A stretch of 64,000 bases of DNA from Methylopila sp. M107 (GTDB taxonomy: Bacteria > Pseudomonadota > Alphaproteobacteria > Rhizobiales > Methylopilaceae): assembly GCF_000384475.1 (NCBI RefSeq), contig NZ_ARWB01000001.1, positions 1,344,176-1,408,175 on the forward strand, read 5' to 3'. Under the pieces are notes generated by a model. It did no database searches. It was not told where the DNA came from and saw nothing but the letters and a program-made list of their open reading frames with translations. Position numbers and translations under genes: made by a program. Within the stretch, counting starts at the first letter, position 1, and the number at the start of each line of letters is the position of its first letter. This document shows positions 28,246 to 36,080 of the stretch, piece after piece.

Positions 28246-29421
28246 TCAGGCCCTTCCCGTCGCCGCGACCTGGACGGCGCGCGCGGCGGCCACCCCCATG
28301 TCCGGAGCCTCGATCACTGCGCAGCCGAAGTTGGCCAGCCGGTTGCGCGCAAAGTCCGCGTTCTGGCCGGCGAGCCGGATGACGATCGGCAGCTTGCGCC
28401 CCGAACGCCTGAGCGCGACGCCCAGCCCCTCCGCGATCGTGTCGCAGGACTGCATGCCGCCGCCATGGACGTTGATCAGCAGCGTCTTGATCTTCGGATT
28501 GTCGAGCAGCAGCGTGAAGCCGTGCGCGATGTCGAGGCTGCGCGCCGTGGTGCGGATGTCCATGAAGTTCGCAGGCTTGCCGCCCGCGGCCTTCACCATG
28601 TCGAGCGTCGCCAAGCCGAGCCCCGCGCCGTTCGAGACGAGGCCGATGTCGCCGTCGAGCTGGACGAAGTTGAGCTGGTCGCGATGCGCCGACAGCCGCG
28701 TCCGGTCGCCTTCCGCCTCGTCTCCGAGATGCGAGAGTTCCGGATGGCGGAACAGCGCGTTGTCGTCGAGCGTCATCTTGACGTCGAGCGCGACGAGCGC
28801 GCCGGCGTTCGTCACCGCGAGCGGGTTGATCTCGATCAGGCTAGCGTCGAGTTCGACGAAGGCGCGCCTCAGTCCCTCGACGAGATCGCAGCCGGCTTCG
28901 GCCGACTGGCCCTCGAGCCCGAGGCGGCCGAAGAAGGCCGCGACCTCGGCGCGGTCGGCGGGCGCGCCCACCGGCAGGACCACGCGCTCCTGACGGAAAT
29001 CGCCGCGCCGCGCGCGTTCCTCGATGCCCTCGCCGCCATCGGCGCTGCCGACCGCAACAAGGCCGCCGACCGACCAGTCGACCAGCAGCGCGAGATGCAG
29101 CGCGCGGGCGAACGAAACTCCCTCCTCGACATAGACGCGGCGGACGGTCTCGCCCTCCTCGTCGGTCTGGGCGGTGATCAGGCGGCGGCCGAACATCTCC
29201 TGCGCGGCGTTGCGCGCCATAGAGGGGCCGTTCACGATCTTCACGCCGCCGGAGGCGAGGCGCTCGCCGGCGTGGATCTGGGCCTTGACGGCGATGCGGC
29301 TGGCGCCGAGGTCGCGGGCGATCGCCTCGACCTCGTCCGGGGTCAACGCGACGACGCCGCGCGGGATCGGCAGACCGTAGTCGCCGAGCAGCCGCTTCGC
29401 CTGGAATTCGTGCAGCCTCAT
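28246..29421 (-). CDS. SucC-like CoA ligase, beta (ATP-grasp) subunit (divergent)
   Basis: 391 residues with the SucC/MtkA layout: ATP-grasp domain from MRLHEFQAKRLLGDYGLPIP, VKAQIHAGER, LIEINPLAV and LVALDVKMTLDDNALF, then a ligase domain with SNGAGLGLATLDMVKAAGGKPANF. Conserved features are altered: the glycine-rich LDVGGGA of typical SucC is MDIRTTA here, and the RGKAGG loop is RLASGG. These changes point to a substrate other than succinate. A strong GGAGGAGG site precedes the ATG, and an operator-like motif lies 43-64 bp upstream. It is expressed with the alpha subunit and the PanE-like gene. Confidence 0.85.
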   Translation of the reverse strand: MRLHEFQAKRLLGDYGLPIPRGVVALTPDEVEAIARDLGASRIAVKAQIHAGERLASGGVKIVNGPSMARNAAQEMFGRRLITAQTDEEGETVRRVYVEEGVSFARALHLALLVDWSVGGLVAVGSADGGEGIEERARRGDFRQERVVLPVGAPADRAEVAAFFGRLGLEGQSAEAGCDLVEGLRRAFVELDASLIEINPLAVTNAGALVALDVKMTLDDNALFRHPELSHLGDEAEGDRTRLSAHRDQLNFVQLDGDIGLVSNGAGLGLATLDMVKAAGGKPANFMDIRTTARSLDIAHGFTLLLDNPKIKTLLINVHGGGMQSCDTIAEGLGVALRRSGRKLPIVIRLAGQNADFARNRLANFGCAVIEAPDMGVAAARAVQVAATGRA

Positions 29422-29463
29422 GGGTCGCGCCTCCTCCCGGCCGGGCGCGTCTTACGCGCGCCT

Positions 29464-29485
29464 CTGGTCTGGCATACCAATGCCA
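29464..29485 (-). promoter_or_regulatory. Putative GntR(FCD) operator, site A, upstream of sucC-like gene
   Basis: Read on the minus strand the site contains TGGTATGCCAGACCAG; on the plus strand it also forms TGGCAT-N4-ATGCCA. It is 43-64 bp upstream of the sucC-like start. The core TGGTATGCCA recurs at four other transcription starts of this island. It is close to the TGGTATACCA-type palindromes bound by FCD-family GntR regulators. Confidence 0.7.
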
Positions 29486-29533
29486 GCCGTCGAACCTCTA
29501 CGCAAGCGGCCGATCGGGTGGTCGTCCGCGAAG

Positions 29534-30259
29534 TTAGTCGAAGATGTCGCCGTGGTCCTCGACATATTTGGCGAGTCCGAGCGTGTGGTCGCGCGACAGG
29601 CGCTCCGCGGCGTCGGCGTCGCGGCGTTCCAGCGCCTCGATGATGGCGAGATGGTCGGCCATAGACCGCGTAATGCGATCGTCCCGGCCGATCGTGATCT
29701 GCCGGATGCCGCGCACATGCATCAGGATGTTCGATGTGATGTCGGCCAGCACGTCGGAGCCCGAAAGCTTCACGAGAGTCTGGTGGAACTCGATGTTGGC
29801 TGCGGAATATTCGCTCAGGAAGTCCGCCGGCTTGTGCGCTTCGTCGAAGCTGTCGAACAGATGGCGGAGTTCGGCGATGTCCGCGTCTGAGGCGCGCTCC
29901 GTCGCGAGCCGGACCGCCATGCTCTCCAGCGCGGCCCAGGCCTGGATCATCTCGATGACCTCTCGGCGGGTTTTCTTCAGCACCATGATGCCGCGGCGGG
30001 GCATCGACTTCAGGAAGCCCTCCTGCTCCAGCATCGCCACCGCCTCGCGGACAGGCGTGCGGCTGACCCCGAGCTTCTCGGAGAGCTGGCGCTCGTCGAG
30101 CCAGGACTGCTCGGGCGACGAATAGATGTCCATCGCCACGATCGCCTGCTTCAAGGCGGCGTACACCTTGGTCTTGTAGGTCTGCTCCGGCGCGAAGCGC
30201 TCCAGGCTCAGAGAGCCGTTCGGATCGGCTACGGCCGACGGGCGCTGAGGGGTTCTCAA
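29534..30259 (-). CDS. GntR-family transcriptional regulator, FCD type (first of two)
   Basis: 241 residues: N-terminal winged HTH (LDERQLSEKLGVSRTPVREAVAMLEQEGFLKSMPRRG) and C-terminal all-helical FCD ligand domain (AALESMAVRLATERASDADI, FHQTLVKLSGSDVL, DHLAIIEALERRDADAAE). The FCD metal-binding Asp and His residues appear present. It resembles the second GntR of the island (37844-38530) in motif order and length. It lies upstream of, and co-directional with, the SucCD-like genes, with an operator-like site in between. Probable effector: oxalate or a downstream acid. Confidence 0.92.
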   Translation of the reverse strand: MRTPQRPSAVADPNGSLSLERFAPEQTYKTKVYAALKQAIVAMDIYSSPEQSWLDERQLSEKLGVSRTPVREAVAMLEQEGFLKSMPRRGIMVLKKTRREVIEMIQAWAALESMAVRLATERASDADIAELRHLFDSFDEAHKPADFLSEYSAANIEFHQTLVKLSGSDVLADITSNILMHVRGIRQITIGRDDRITRSMADHLAIIEALERRDADAAERLSRDHTLGLAKYVEDHGDIFD

Positions 30260-30377
30260 GTCAAAGGCTCCCGCAATGAGGCCCGCATGCGCGCGGCGTT
30301 CCGCAGCATCTCTCGCGCGGACGCTCGATCGACTCGCAAGTCACAATACCAGCTACCCGGTACCGTACACCAAAGAA

Positions 30378-30402
30378 TAGAGCGGCCGCTGGGGCCGCTC
30401 TA
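30378..30402 (-). terminator. Rho-independent-type terminator after the acyl-CoA synthetase gene
   Basis: A perfect 10-bp stem TAGAGCGGCC (30378-30387) / GGCCGCTCTA (30393-30402) with a 5-nt loop. On the minus strand it is followed by TTCTTT. It is placed to end the transcript of the ADP-forming synthetase (stop at 30469) before gntR. Confidence 0.7.
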
Positions 30403-30468
30403 TAGGCATTTCTGATTAAGCTGTCGATGCTTGCGGCAGGCGCGAACACCGCCCGCTGCAACGCCGCA

Positions 30469-32649
30469 TCAGCTTTGCAGGAGACCCGCCGCCCGGGCCC
30501 ATTTGTATTTGGCGCCAAGCACTTCCACGGGCGTCTCGGTGGTATACGGATAGGCCACGATACCGTGGTCGTACAGCTTCTCGCAGGCCGCCTCGACCTC
30601 GACGTCGCCGACGAGCGACGCCACGATCGGCTTGTCGATGCCCTTGGCGCGCGCTTCCGTCACCACCTCGATCATCTTGTCGGCGAACACGAGCGGCGGC
30701 GTGACGATGGTGTGCCAGTAGCCGAGGATGAGCGCATGGATGCGGTCATCCTCGAGGCCGAGCCGGACCGTGTTCTGGTAGGTGATCGGCGGTTCGCCGC
30801 CGGTGATGTCGACCGGGTTGCCGGCAGCGCCGAAGGGCGGGATGAACTTGCGGAACGCCGCGTCGAGGTCGTCCGGCATCTTCATCAGCGTCAGGCCGTT
30901 GTCGAAGCAGGCGTCCGAGAGCAGGACGCCGGAACCGCCCGCGCCCGTGATGATGAGCACGTTCTCGCCCTTGGGCGCCGGAAGCACCTGCACGCCGCGG
31001 GCGTATTCCAGCATCGAGCGGAGCGAGGGCGCGCGGATCACGCCGGCGGCCTTCAGCACGTCGTCATAAATCTTATCGTTGCCCGCGAGCGCGCCGGTGT
31101 GGCTCGCCGCCGCCTTCGCGCCATAGGCCGTGCGGCCGGCCTTCAGCACGATCACCGGCTTCTTCTTCGAGACGCGGCTCGCGACCTCGGCGAAGGCGCG
31201 GCCGTCCTTCAGATCCTCGCAGTGCATGGCGATCAGGTCGGTGTTCGGGTCCTGCTCAAAGAAGGTGAGCAGATCGTCCTCGTCGAGATCGGACTTGTTG
31301 CCGAGGCCGACGATCGAGGAGACGCCCATCTTGGTCGAGCGGGCGAAGCCGATGATCGACATGCCGACGCCGCCGGACTGGGACGACAGCGCCGCCTTGC
31401 CCTTCACGTCGAACGCCGTGCAGAAGGTCGCGCAGAGGTTTTCGGGCGTGTAGTAGAAGCCGTAGATGTTCGGACCCATGATCCGGACATTGTGCTTGCG
31501 GGCGGTGGCGAGCAGCTCTTCCTGCAGCTCCGGCTCGTTCGCTTCCGCGAAGCCCGACGGGATCATCACCGCGCCGGGAACCCCCTTGCGGCCGACCTCG
31601 TCCATCGCGCCGTTGCAGAACTTCGCCGGCACCGCGAACACCGCGACGTCGATCTCGCCGTCATAGTCGAGAATCGACTTGTAGGCCTTCTTGCCCTCGA
31701 TCACGTCGGCCTTCGGATGCACGGGCACGATCACGCCCTTGTAGCCGCCGTTGATGAGGTTTTTCATCACCGAGTTGCCGATCTTGCCGACCTCGTTGGA
31801 GGCCCCGATCACGGCGACCGCCTTCGGATGGAAGATGCGGTTCATAGAGGTGACGATCGCCGCCTCGTCGGGGCGGAAGCGCTCTGTCCGCGCCTCGAAA
31901 TTGCAGACGATGCGGGCGTCCACCGCGGTCGCGAAGCGCTCGGTCGCGAACACCGGGTTGAGGTCGAGCTCCTCGATCTCGGGGAAGTCGGCGAGCAGCG
32001 CCGAGACGTTGACCAGGATGTCGGCGAGCGCCTCGCGGTTGACGGCTTTCGAGCCGCGCACGCCGTTCAGCATCTCCTGCGCCTTGATAGAGCCGATCAT
32101 CTCCAGCGCCTGTTCGTGGCTGACCGGCGCGAGGCGGAAGGTGAGATCCTTCAGGACCTCGACCAGCACGCCGCCGAGGCCGAAGGCGATCAGCTTGCCG
32201 AAGGACGGGTCGGTGATGGCGCCGACCAGCGTCTCGATCGCGCCCGAGGGCAGCATCTGCTGGATCTGGACGCCCTCGATCTTGGCGTCGGCCTTATAGC
32301 GGCGGGCGTTGGCGAGGATCTGGTCGAACGCCGCCCTCGCCTCCCCGTCGGCCTTGACGCCGACGATGACGCCGCCGGCGTCCGTCTTGTGCAGGATGTC
32401 GGCCGAAACGATCTTCATCACGACCGGGTAGCCGATCGAAGAGGCGAGCCGCACCGCCTGATCGGCGGAGGTCGCGAGGCCCTCCTTCGGCAGCGGAATG
32501 GCGTAGGCGTCGCAGACGATCTTGGCTTCCGGCGCGGTGAGCGCCGTCCGGCCGTCGGCGCGCACGGCGTCGAGAACCTTGCGAACGGTAGCGGCTTCGT
32601 CTCCGGCGGGAGAGGTACGCGCGGCCTGGGCGATCGGGGTCACGGTCAT
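30469..32649 (-). CDS. ADP-forming acyl-CoA synthetase, single chain
   Basis: A 726-residue fused acetate-CoA-ligase (ADP-forming)-type enzyme: N-terminal ATP-grasp beta-type domain (about 30-240; YPVVMKIVSADILHKTDAGGV, ELDLNPVF), then a CoA-binding Rossmann domain (from about 265; IFHPKAVAVIGASNEVGKIGN) and ligase domains with the phospho-histidine motif AASHTGALAGND. Such enzymes make an acyl-CoA from acid, CoA and ATP through phosphoenzyme intermediates. It is flanked by an OxlT-type transporter and GntR, with its own operator-like site and terminator, so an oxalate (or glyoxylate/formate-related) substrate is plausible. No substrate can be read directly from sequence. Confidence 0.9.
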   Translation of the reverse strand: MTVTPIAQAARTSPAGDEAATVRKVLDAVRADGRTALTAPEAKIVCDAYAIPLPKEGLATSADQAVRLASSIGYPVVMKIVSADILHKTDAGGVIVGVKADGEARAAFDQILANARRYKADAKIEGVQIQQMLPSGAIETLVGAITDPSFGKLIAFGLGGVLVEVLKDLTFRLAPVSHEQALEMIGSIKAQEMLNGVRGSKAVNREALADILVNVSALLADFPEIEELDLNPVFATERFATAVDARIVCNFEARTERFRPDEAAIVTSMNRIFHPKAVAVIGASNEVGKIGNSVMKNLINGGYKGVIVPVHPKADVIEGKKAYKSILDYDGEIDVAVFAVPAKFCNGAMDEVGRKGVPGAVMIPSGFAEANEPELQEELLATARKHNVRIMGPNIYGFYYTPENLCATFCTAFDVKGKAALSSQSGGVGMSIIGFARSTKMGVSSIVGLGNKSDLDEDDLLTFFEQDPNTDLIAMHCEDLKDGRAFAEVASRVSKKKPVIVLKAGRTAYGAKAAASHTGALAGNDKIYDDVLKAAGVIRAPSLRSMLEYARGVQVLPAPKGENVLIITGAGGSGVLLSDACFDNGLTLMKMPDDLDAAFRKFIPPFGAAGNPVDITGGEPPITYQNTVRLGLEDDRIHALILGYWHTIVTPPLVFADKMIEVVTEARAKGIDKPIVASLVGDVEVEAACEKLYDHGIVAYPYTTETPVEVLGAKYKWARAAGLLQS

Positions 32650-32764
32650 GAGAGTCCCTTTATCCTTGAGCGGTCCGTTTCCATGCGGGCTCTTCTCGTC
32701 GGCACCGGCGACAGCGGCGTCCGGTGCGGACTCCGGCGTCGGTGAGCGGCGCGGCCCTTATGAC

Positions 32765-32781
32765 TGGCATTTGGCATACCA
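32765..32781 (-). promoter_or_regulatory. Putative GntR(FCD) operator, site B, upstream of acyl-CoA synthetase
   Basis: On the minus strand the site reads TGGTATGCCAAATGCCA, i.e. TGGYAT-N5-ATGCCA. It lies 116-132 bp upstream of the synthetase start and matches sites A, C, D and E. The surrounding 32650-32916 gap carries no gene. Confidence 0.72.
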
Positions 32782-32916
32782 GACCGATCGCATGTCAAGC
32801 GCCTTCCCCGAGGTTCGGAGAAGTTTTTTCTTGGGCGACGGGGACGTGATCTACGGAGCGGCAAAATTTATTGCAGCGCACAAAGGTGCGACGCTTAAAT
32901 TACTTTGAAAAAGGGC

Positions 32917-32940
32917 GCTCCCGGCCGGGAAGCCGGGAGC
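32917..32940 (-). terminator. Terminator after the OxlT-type transporter gene
   Basis: Stem GCTCCCGGC (32917-32925) / GCCGGGAGC (32932-32940), 6-nt loop; on the minus strand it is followed within a few bases by TTTTT. A second strong hairpin (32948-32963 with 32972-32984) lies just before it. Together they end the transcript of the antiporter gene. Confidence 0.8.
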
Positions 32941-32989
32941 GTCAGTCCCGCGGGCGTCGGAGGTTTGCGGTCCTCCGCCCGCGGAGCCC

Positions 32990-34306
32990 TTATTCGGCGG
33001 GCGCGACCCGGCCGAGATCCGGCTCGTGCTGGGCGTTCGCCACGACGCGCCGCCGCCAGGGCTTGAGCACGGTGATGGCGAGCAACGAGGCGAGGATGTT
33101 GGCGCCGGCGGCGATCAGGAAGACCGCGTCCCAGTTGCCCGTCGCGTGCTGCAGCGTGCTCGCGAACGGCACCAGCAGAGCGGCCGTGCCCTTGGCCGTG
33201 TAGAGCAGGCCGGCGTTGGTTGCCGCGAACTTCGACCCGAACGTGTCCGTGCAGGTCGAGGGAAACAGCGAGTAGATCTCGCCCCAGGCGAAGAACACGA
33301 GACCGGTCAGGATCACGAACAGCACCGGGTCATGGCCGTAGAGGTAGAGCAGGTAGATGCCGAGCCCCTCGAAGCCGAACGCGATGAACATCGTGTTCTC
33401 GCGGCCGATCTTGTCGGAGATCCATCCGAAGAAGGGCCGCGTCAGTCCGTTCAGGATGCGGTCGATCGTGGCCGCGAACGTCACCGTCGTCATGGTGAGG
33501 CCGAGCAGCGTCACGCTGACCTTGTCGATGTGCAGGTCCGCCGCGATCGGCTTGAGGTTTGCGGTCACCATCAGGCCGCCGGCCCCGACAATGACGAACA
33601 TGAAATACATCAGCCAGAAGATCGGCTGCTTGAGCACCGTGCCGGGGCTGTAGTCGCGGCGCGTCTGGACGATGTTGGCCTTGACGACCGGCGGCGGAAC
33701 CTGGCCTGCCTTCGGCGCCAGCAGGAACAGCGCCATGATGCAGATGACCACGGCCTGCCCGATGCCGAAATTGATGAACGCCGCCTGATAGCCGGAACTC
33801 GCGATCATCGACTGGATGGGCGCGACGGTGAGCGCTGCGCCGGCGCCGAAGCCCGCCGCCGTGATGCCGGCGGCCAGGCCGCGCTTGTCCGGAAACCACT
33901 TCAGCGCGTTGCCGACGCAGGTGCCGTAGACCGCGCCCGCGCCAATGCCGGCGATGATCTGGCCGGCATAGAGCGCGCTGAGCGACTCGGCCATGCCGTT
34001 CACCACCCAGCCGACGCCGCAGAGAACGCCGCCGAAGATCACGACCACGCGCGGGCCGAACTGGTCGACGAACCAGCCCTCGACCGGCACCAGCCAGGTC
34101 TCGAACAGCACGAACAGCGTGAAGGCCCACTGTATCGACGCACGATCCCAGCCGAACTTCTGTTCGATGTCGGTGACGAAGAACGTCCAGCCATATTGCA
34201 GGTTGGCGATCATCACCATGCAGATCACGCCGACGGCGAGCTGCGTCCAACGATAGGCGTCGCTTGCGCGCTCGTGCGGGCGCGCGGATTCGGTCAGCGT
34301 TCCCAT
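32990..34306 (-). CDS. MFS transporter of the oxalate:formate antiporter (OxlT) family
   Basis: A 438-residue, 12-helix major facilitator. Family motifs match OxlT: NLQYGWTFF in TM1, WFPDKRGLAAGITAAGFGAG between TM4 and TM5, and LNGLTRPFFGWISDKIGR and FFAWGEIYSLFPST in the second half. Arginine in LTRPFFGW and lysine in TAKGTAA occupy the places of OxlT residues Arg272 and Lys355 that bind oxalate. It would exchange external oxalate for formate (or another acid) across the inner membrane. A GGAGGG site precedes the start. It follows tctB by 79 bp and may be the last gene of the tct operon. Confidence 0.88.
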   Translation of the reverse strand: MGTLTESARPHERASDAYRWTQLAVGVICMVMIANLQYGWTFFVTDIEQKFGWDRASIQWAFTLFVLFETWLVPVEGWFVDQFGPRVVVIFGGVLCGVGWVVNGMAESLSALYAGQIIAGIGAGAVYGTCVGNALKWFPDKRGLAAGITAAGFGAGAALTVAPIQSMIASSGYQAAFINFGIGQAVVICIMALFLLAPKAGQVPPPVVKANIVQTRRDYSPGTVLKQPIFWLMYFMFVIVGAGGLMVTANLKPIAADLHIDKVSVTLLGLTMTTVTFAATIDRILNGLTRPFFGWISDKIGRENTMFIAFGFEGLGIYLLYLYGHDPVLFVILTGLVFFAWGEIYSLFPSTCTDTFGSKFAATNAGLLYTAKGTAALLVPFASTLQHATGNWDAVFLIAAGANILASLLAITVLKPWRRRVVANAQHEPDLGRVAPAE

Positions 34307-34385
34307 GGGAACCCTCCAGGCTGTTTGTCTCGGTCAGCGGTCGCCGGCTGTCGTCGACGGCCCGGGGCGGCTGTTCAGCCGTCGG

Positions 34386-34913
34386 TCAGTATCCGAAAGC
34401 GTCCTCGAGCGGGCCCTTGGGCAGCGGAACGAGGAACCAGATCTCGAACATCACAAAGCTCACGATCGAAATGCCCAGCGCGACCGCCAGCGATTTCCAG
34501 ATCGGGAAGTTGCCGAAGAAGTACATGAAGGCGGCGATGTAGATCGCCGACGCGACGTAGATGCCGATGTAGTGGGTCGCGAACACGTAGAGCACGGCGG
34601 GCAGGAAGATCGCCGACATGCGCAGAACGCCGGTTTTCGTCGTCAGCCCCTCGTCGTCCTCGCTCTTGTTGAGGATCGCGCGGGCGAGATTGAAGGCGCT
34701 CGCGATCGCCATGACGATCGCGATGTAAAACGGGAAATAGCCCGGCGCCGGCCCCACGTTCGGCTCCCAGTGGAAGCCGAGCCGGACGCTGTCCGAGATC
34801 ACCACGGCCGAGGCGACGAGGAACAGGCACGCGACGACGATGTCGGCCGCCCGCAGGCTGACAAGCGCCGGCTCGTGGCGCTCCTCCGGCTGAGGTTCGG
34901 TGATGTCGGTCAT
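34386..34913 (-). CDS. tctB: Tripartite tricarboxylate transporter, small membrane subunit TctB
   Basis: 175 residues with four predicted membrane helices (VVACLFLVASAVVISDS, FPFYIAIVMAIASAFNLARAIL, IFLPAVLYVFATHYIGIYVASAIYIAAFMYFFG, LGISIVSFVMFEIWFLVPLP). The G-x-G-P-x-P-G-Y-F-P-like stretch (GPAPGYFPFY) is typical of TctB. It is the small subunit of the TctABC secondary carrier that works with the binding protein TctC. Gene order here is tctA-tctC-tctB on the minus strand. Confidence 0.9.
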   Translation of the reverse strand: MTDITEPQPEERHEPALVSLRAADIVVACLFLVASAVVISDSVRLGFHWEPNVGPAPGYFPFYIAIVMAIASAFNLARAILNKSEDDEGLTTKTGVLRMSAIFLPAVLYVFATHYIGIYVASAIYIAAFMYFFGNFPIWKSLAVALGISIVSFVMFEIWFLVPLPKGPLEDAFGY

Positions 34914-34948
34914 GCGCCTGTTCCCTGAACGTCAAGCGGGAGGTTACG

Positions 34949-34980
34949 CGTCATGCCCGGGGCTTGGCCCCGGCATGACG
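34949..34980. repeat. Near-perfect 32-bp hairpin between tctC and tctB
   Basis: Arms CGTCATGCCCGGGGC-type and its inverse GCCCCGGCATGACG fold into an almost perfect stem with a tiny loop. The CGTCATGCCCGG/CCGGGCATGACG wording is a common alphaproteobacterial intergenic repeat and recurs at 41793. It lies within an operon and may stabilise the upstream tctC message, which would raise binding-protein levels. Confidence 0.75.
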
Positions 34981-34985
34981 ATCGA

Positions 34986-36008
34986 TCACTGCGTCGCCGC
35001 GAGGAAGCCGGCGCCCTGCATCAATTCGCGGTGCTTGGCCTCGGTCGTCTCGAGCCACTTTTCGAATTCGGCGCCGGACATCGAGGTCTGGTTGAAGGCG
35101 CCCTTCTTCATGAACTCCTTCCAGTCCTCGGTCTCGCGCACCTTGGCGAACAGGTCGACGTAGAACTGGACCTGCTCGTCGGTCGCGCCGGCGGTGGTGA
35201 AGATGCCGCGCAGCATCTGGTACTCGACGTCGAGACCGGCCTCGTGGCAGGTCGGAATGTCGCTCCAGGCCATGTCGTCCGTCACCTTGTCGGTGTAGGT
35301 CGAGCGCTTGGCGTCGAAGATGCAGAGCGGCTTCAGCTGCTTGCCGCGCCACTGCGCGACCGCCTCGATCGGGTTGTTCACGCTCGAATCGACATGACCG
35401 CCGACGAGCTGAACCGCGACCTTGCCGCCGCCGTCGTAAGGCACGTAGGTGAACTTCTTGCCGTCAGTCTGCTTCTCGATCGCGGCGGTGATGATCTGGT
35501 CTTCCTGCTTGGCGCCGGTGCCGCCCATCTTGAACTGGCGGTCGGGCGCGGCCTTCACGGCGTCGATATAGGCCTTGGCGTCGGCGTAGTTTTTCTCGGC
35601 GTTGGTCCACAGGATGAACTGGTCGAGCGCCAGCATCGAGACCGGCTTCATGTCCTTCCAGGAGAACGGCGCGCCGGTGCCGAGCGGGGTCGTGAACAGG
35701 TTCGACAGCGTGATGATGATCTTGTGCGGATCGCGCGCCGAACTCTTCATCTCGATGAAGCCTTCGGCGCCCGCGCCGCCGCCCTTGTTGACGACCACGA
35801 CGGGCTTCGACAGCAGGTTGTTCTTCTGGATCACGCCCTGGATGAAGCGCGCCATCTGGTCGGCGCCGCCGCCGGTGCCGGCCGGGATGATGAAGGTCAC
35901 GGCCTTCGTCGGCTCCCAGGCCTGCGCCGCGCCGGGCGCGAAGGCGGCGAGCATCGCGACGCCGGCGGCGAGCGCGACAGCAGTCTTTCTCAACGTCTTG
36001 CCAATCAT
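34986..36008 (-). CDS. tctC: Tripartite tricarboxylate transporter, periplasmic binding protein TctC
   Basis: 340 residues with a signal peptide (TAVALAAGVAMLAAFAPGAAQA, cleavage near residue 29) and a Bug/TctC-type fold: FIIPAGTGGGADQMARF at the first substrate loop, VVVVNKGGGAGAEGF, FKMGGTGAKQEDQI and HVDSSVNNPIEAV. It captures a carboxylate, likely oxalate by context, and delivers it to TctAB. The start is the ATG at 36008 with GGAGGA six bases upstream. The hydrophilic loops that bind carboxylates are conserved. Confidence 0.93.
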   Translation of the reverse strand: MIGKTLRKTAVALAAGVAMLAAFAPGAAQAWEPTKAVTFIIPAGTGGGADQMARFIQGVIQKNNLLSKPVVVVNKGGGAGAEGFIEMKSSARDPHKIIITLSNLFTTPLGTGAPFSWKDMKPVSMLALDQFILWTNAEKNYADAKAYIDAVKAAPDRQFKMGGTGAKQEDQIITAAIEKQTDGKKFTYVPYDGGGKVAVQLVGGHVDSSVNNPIEAVAQWRGKQLKPLCIFDAKRSTYTDKVTDDMAWSDIPTCHEAGLDVEYQMLRGIFTTAGATDEQVQFYVDLFAKVRETEDWKEFMKKGAFNQTSMSGAEFEKWLETTEAKHRELMQGAGFLAATQ

Positions 36009-36080
36009 GCTCAGTCCTCCCAAAGGCGGCCGCTTCGCGGCTCTTTCGTTGTCGTCAGTCTCAAGTGGCCAACCGTCCGC

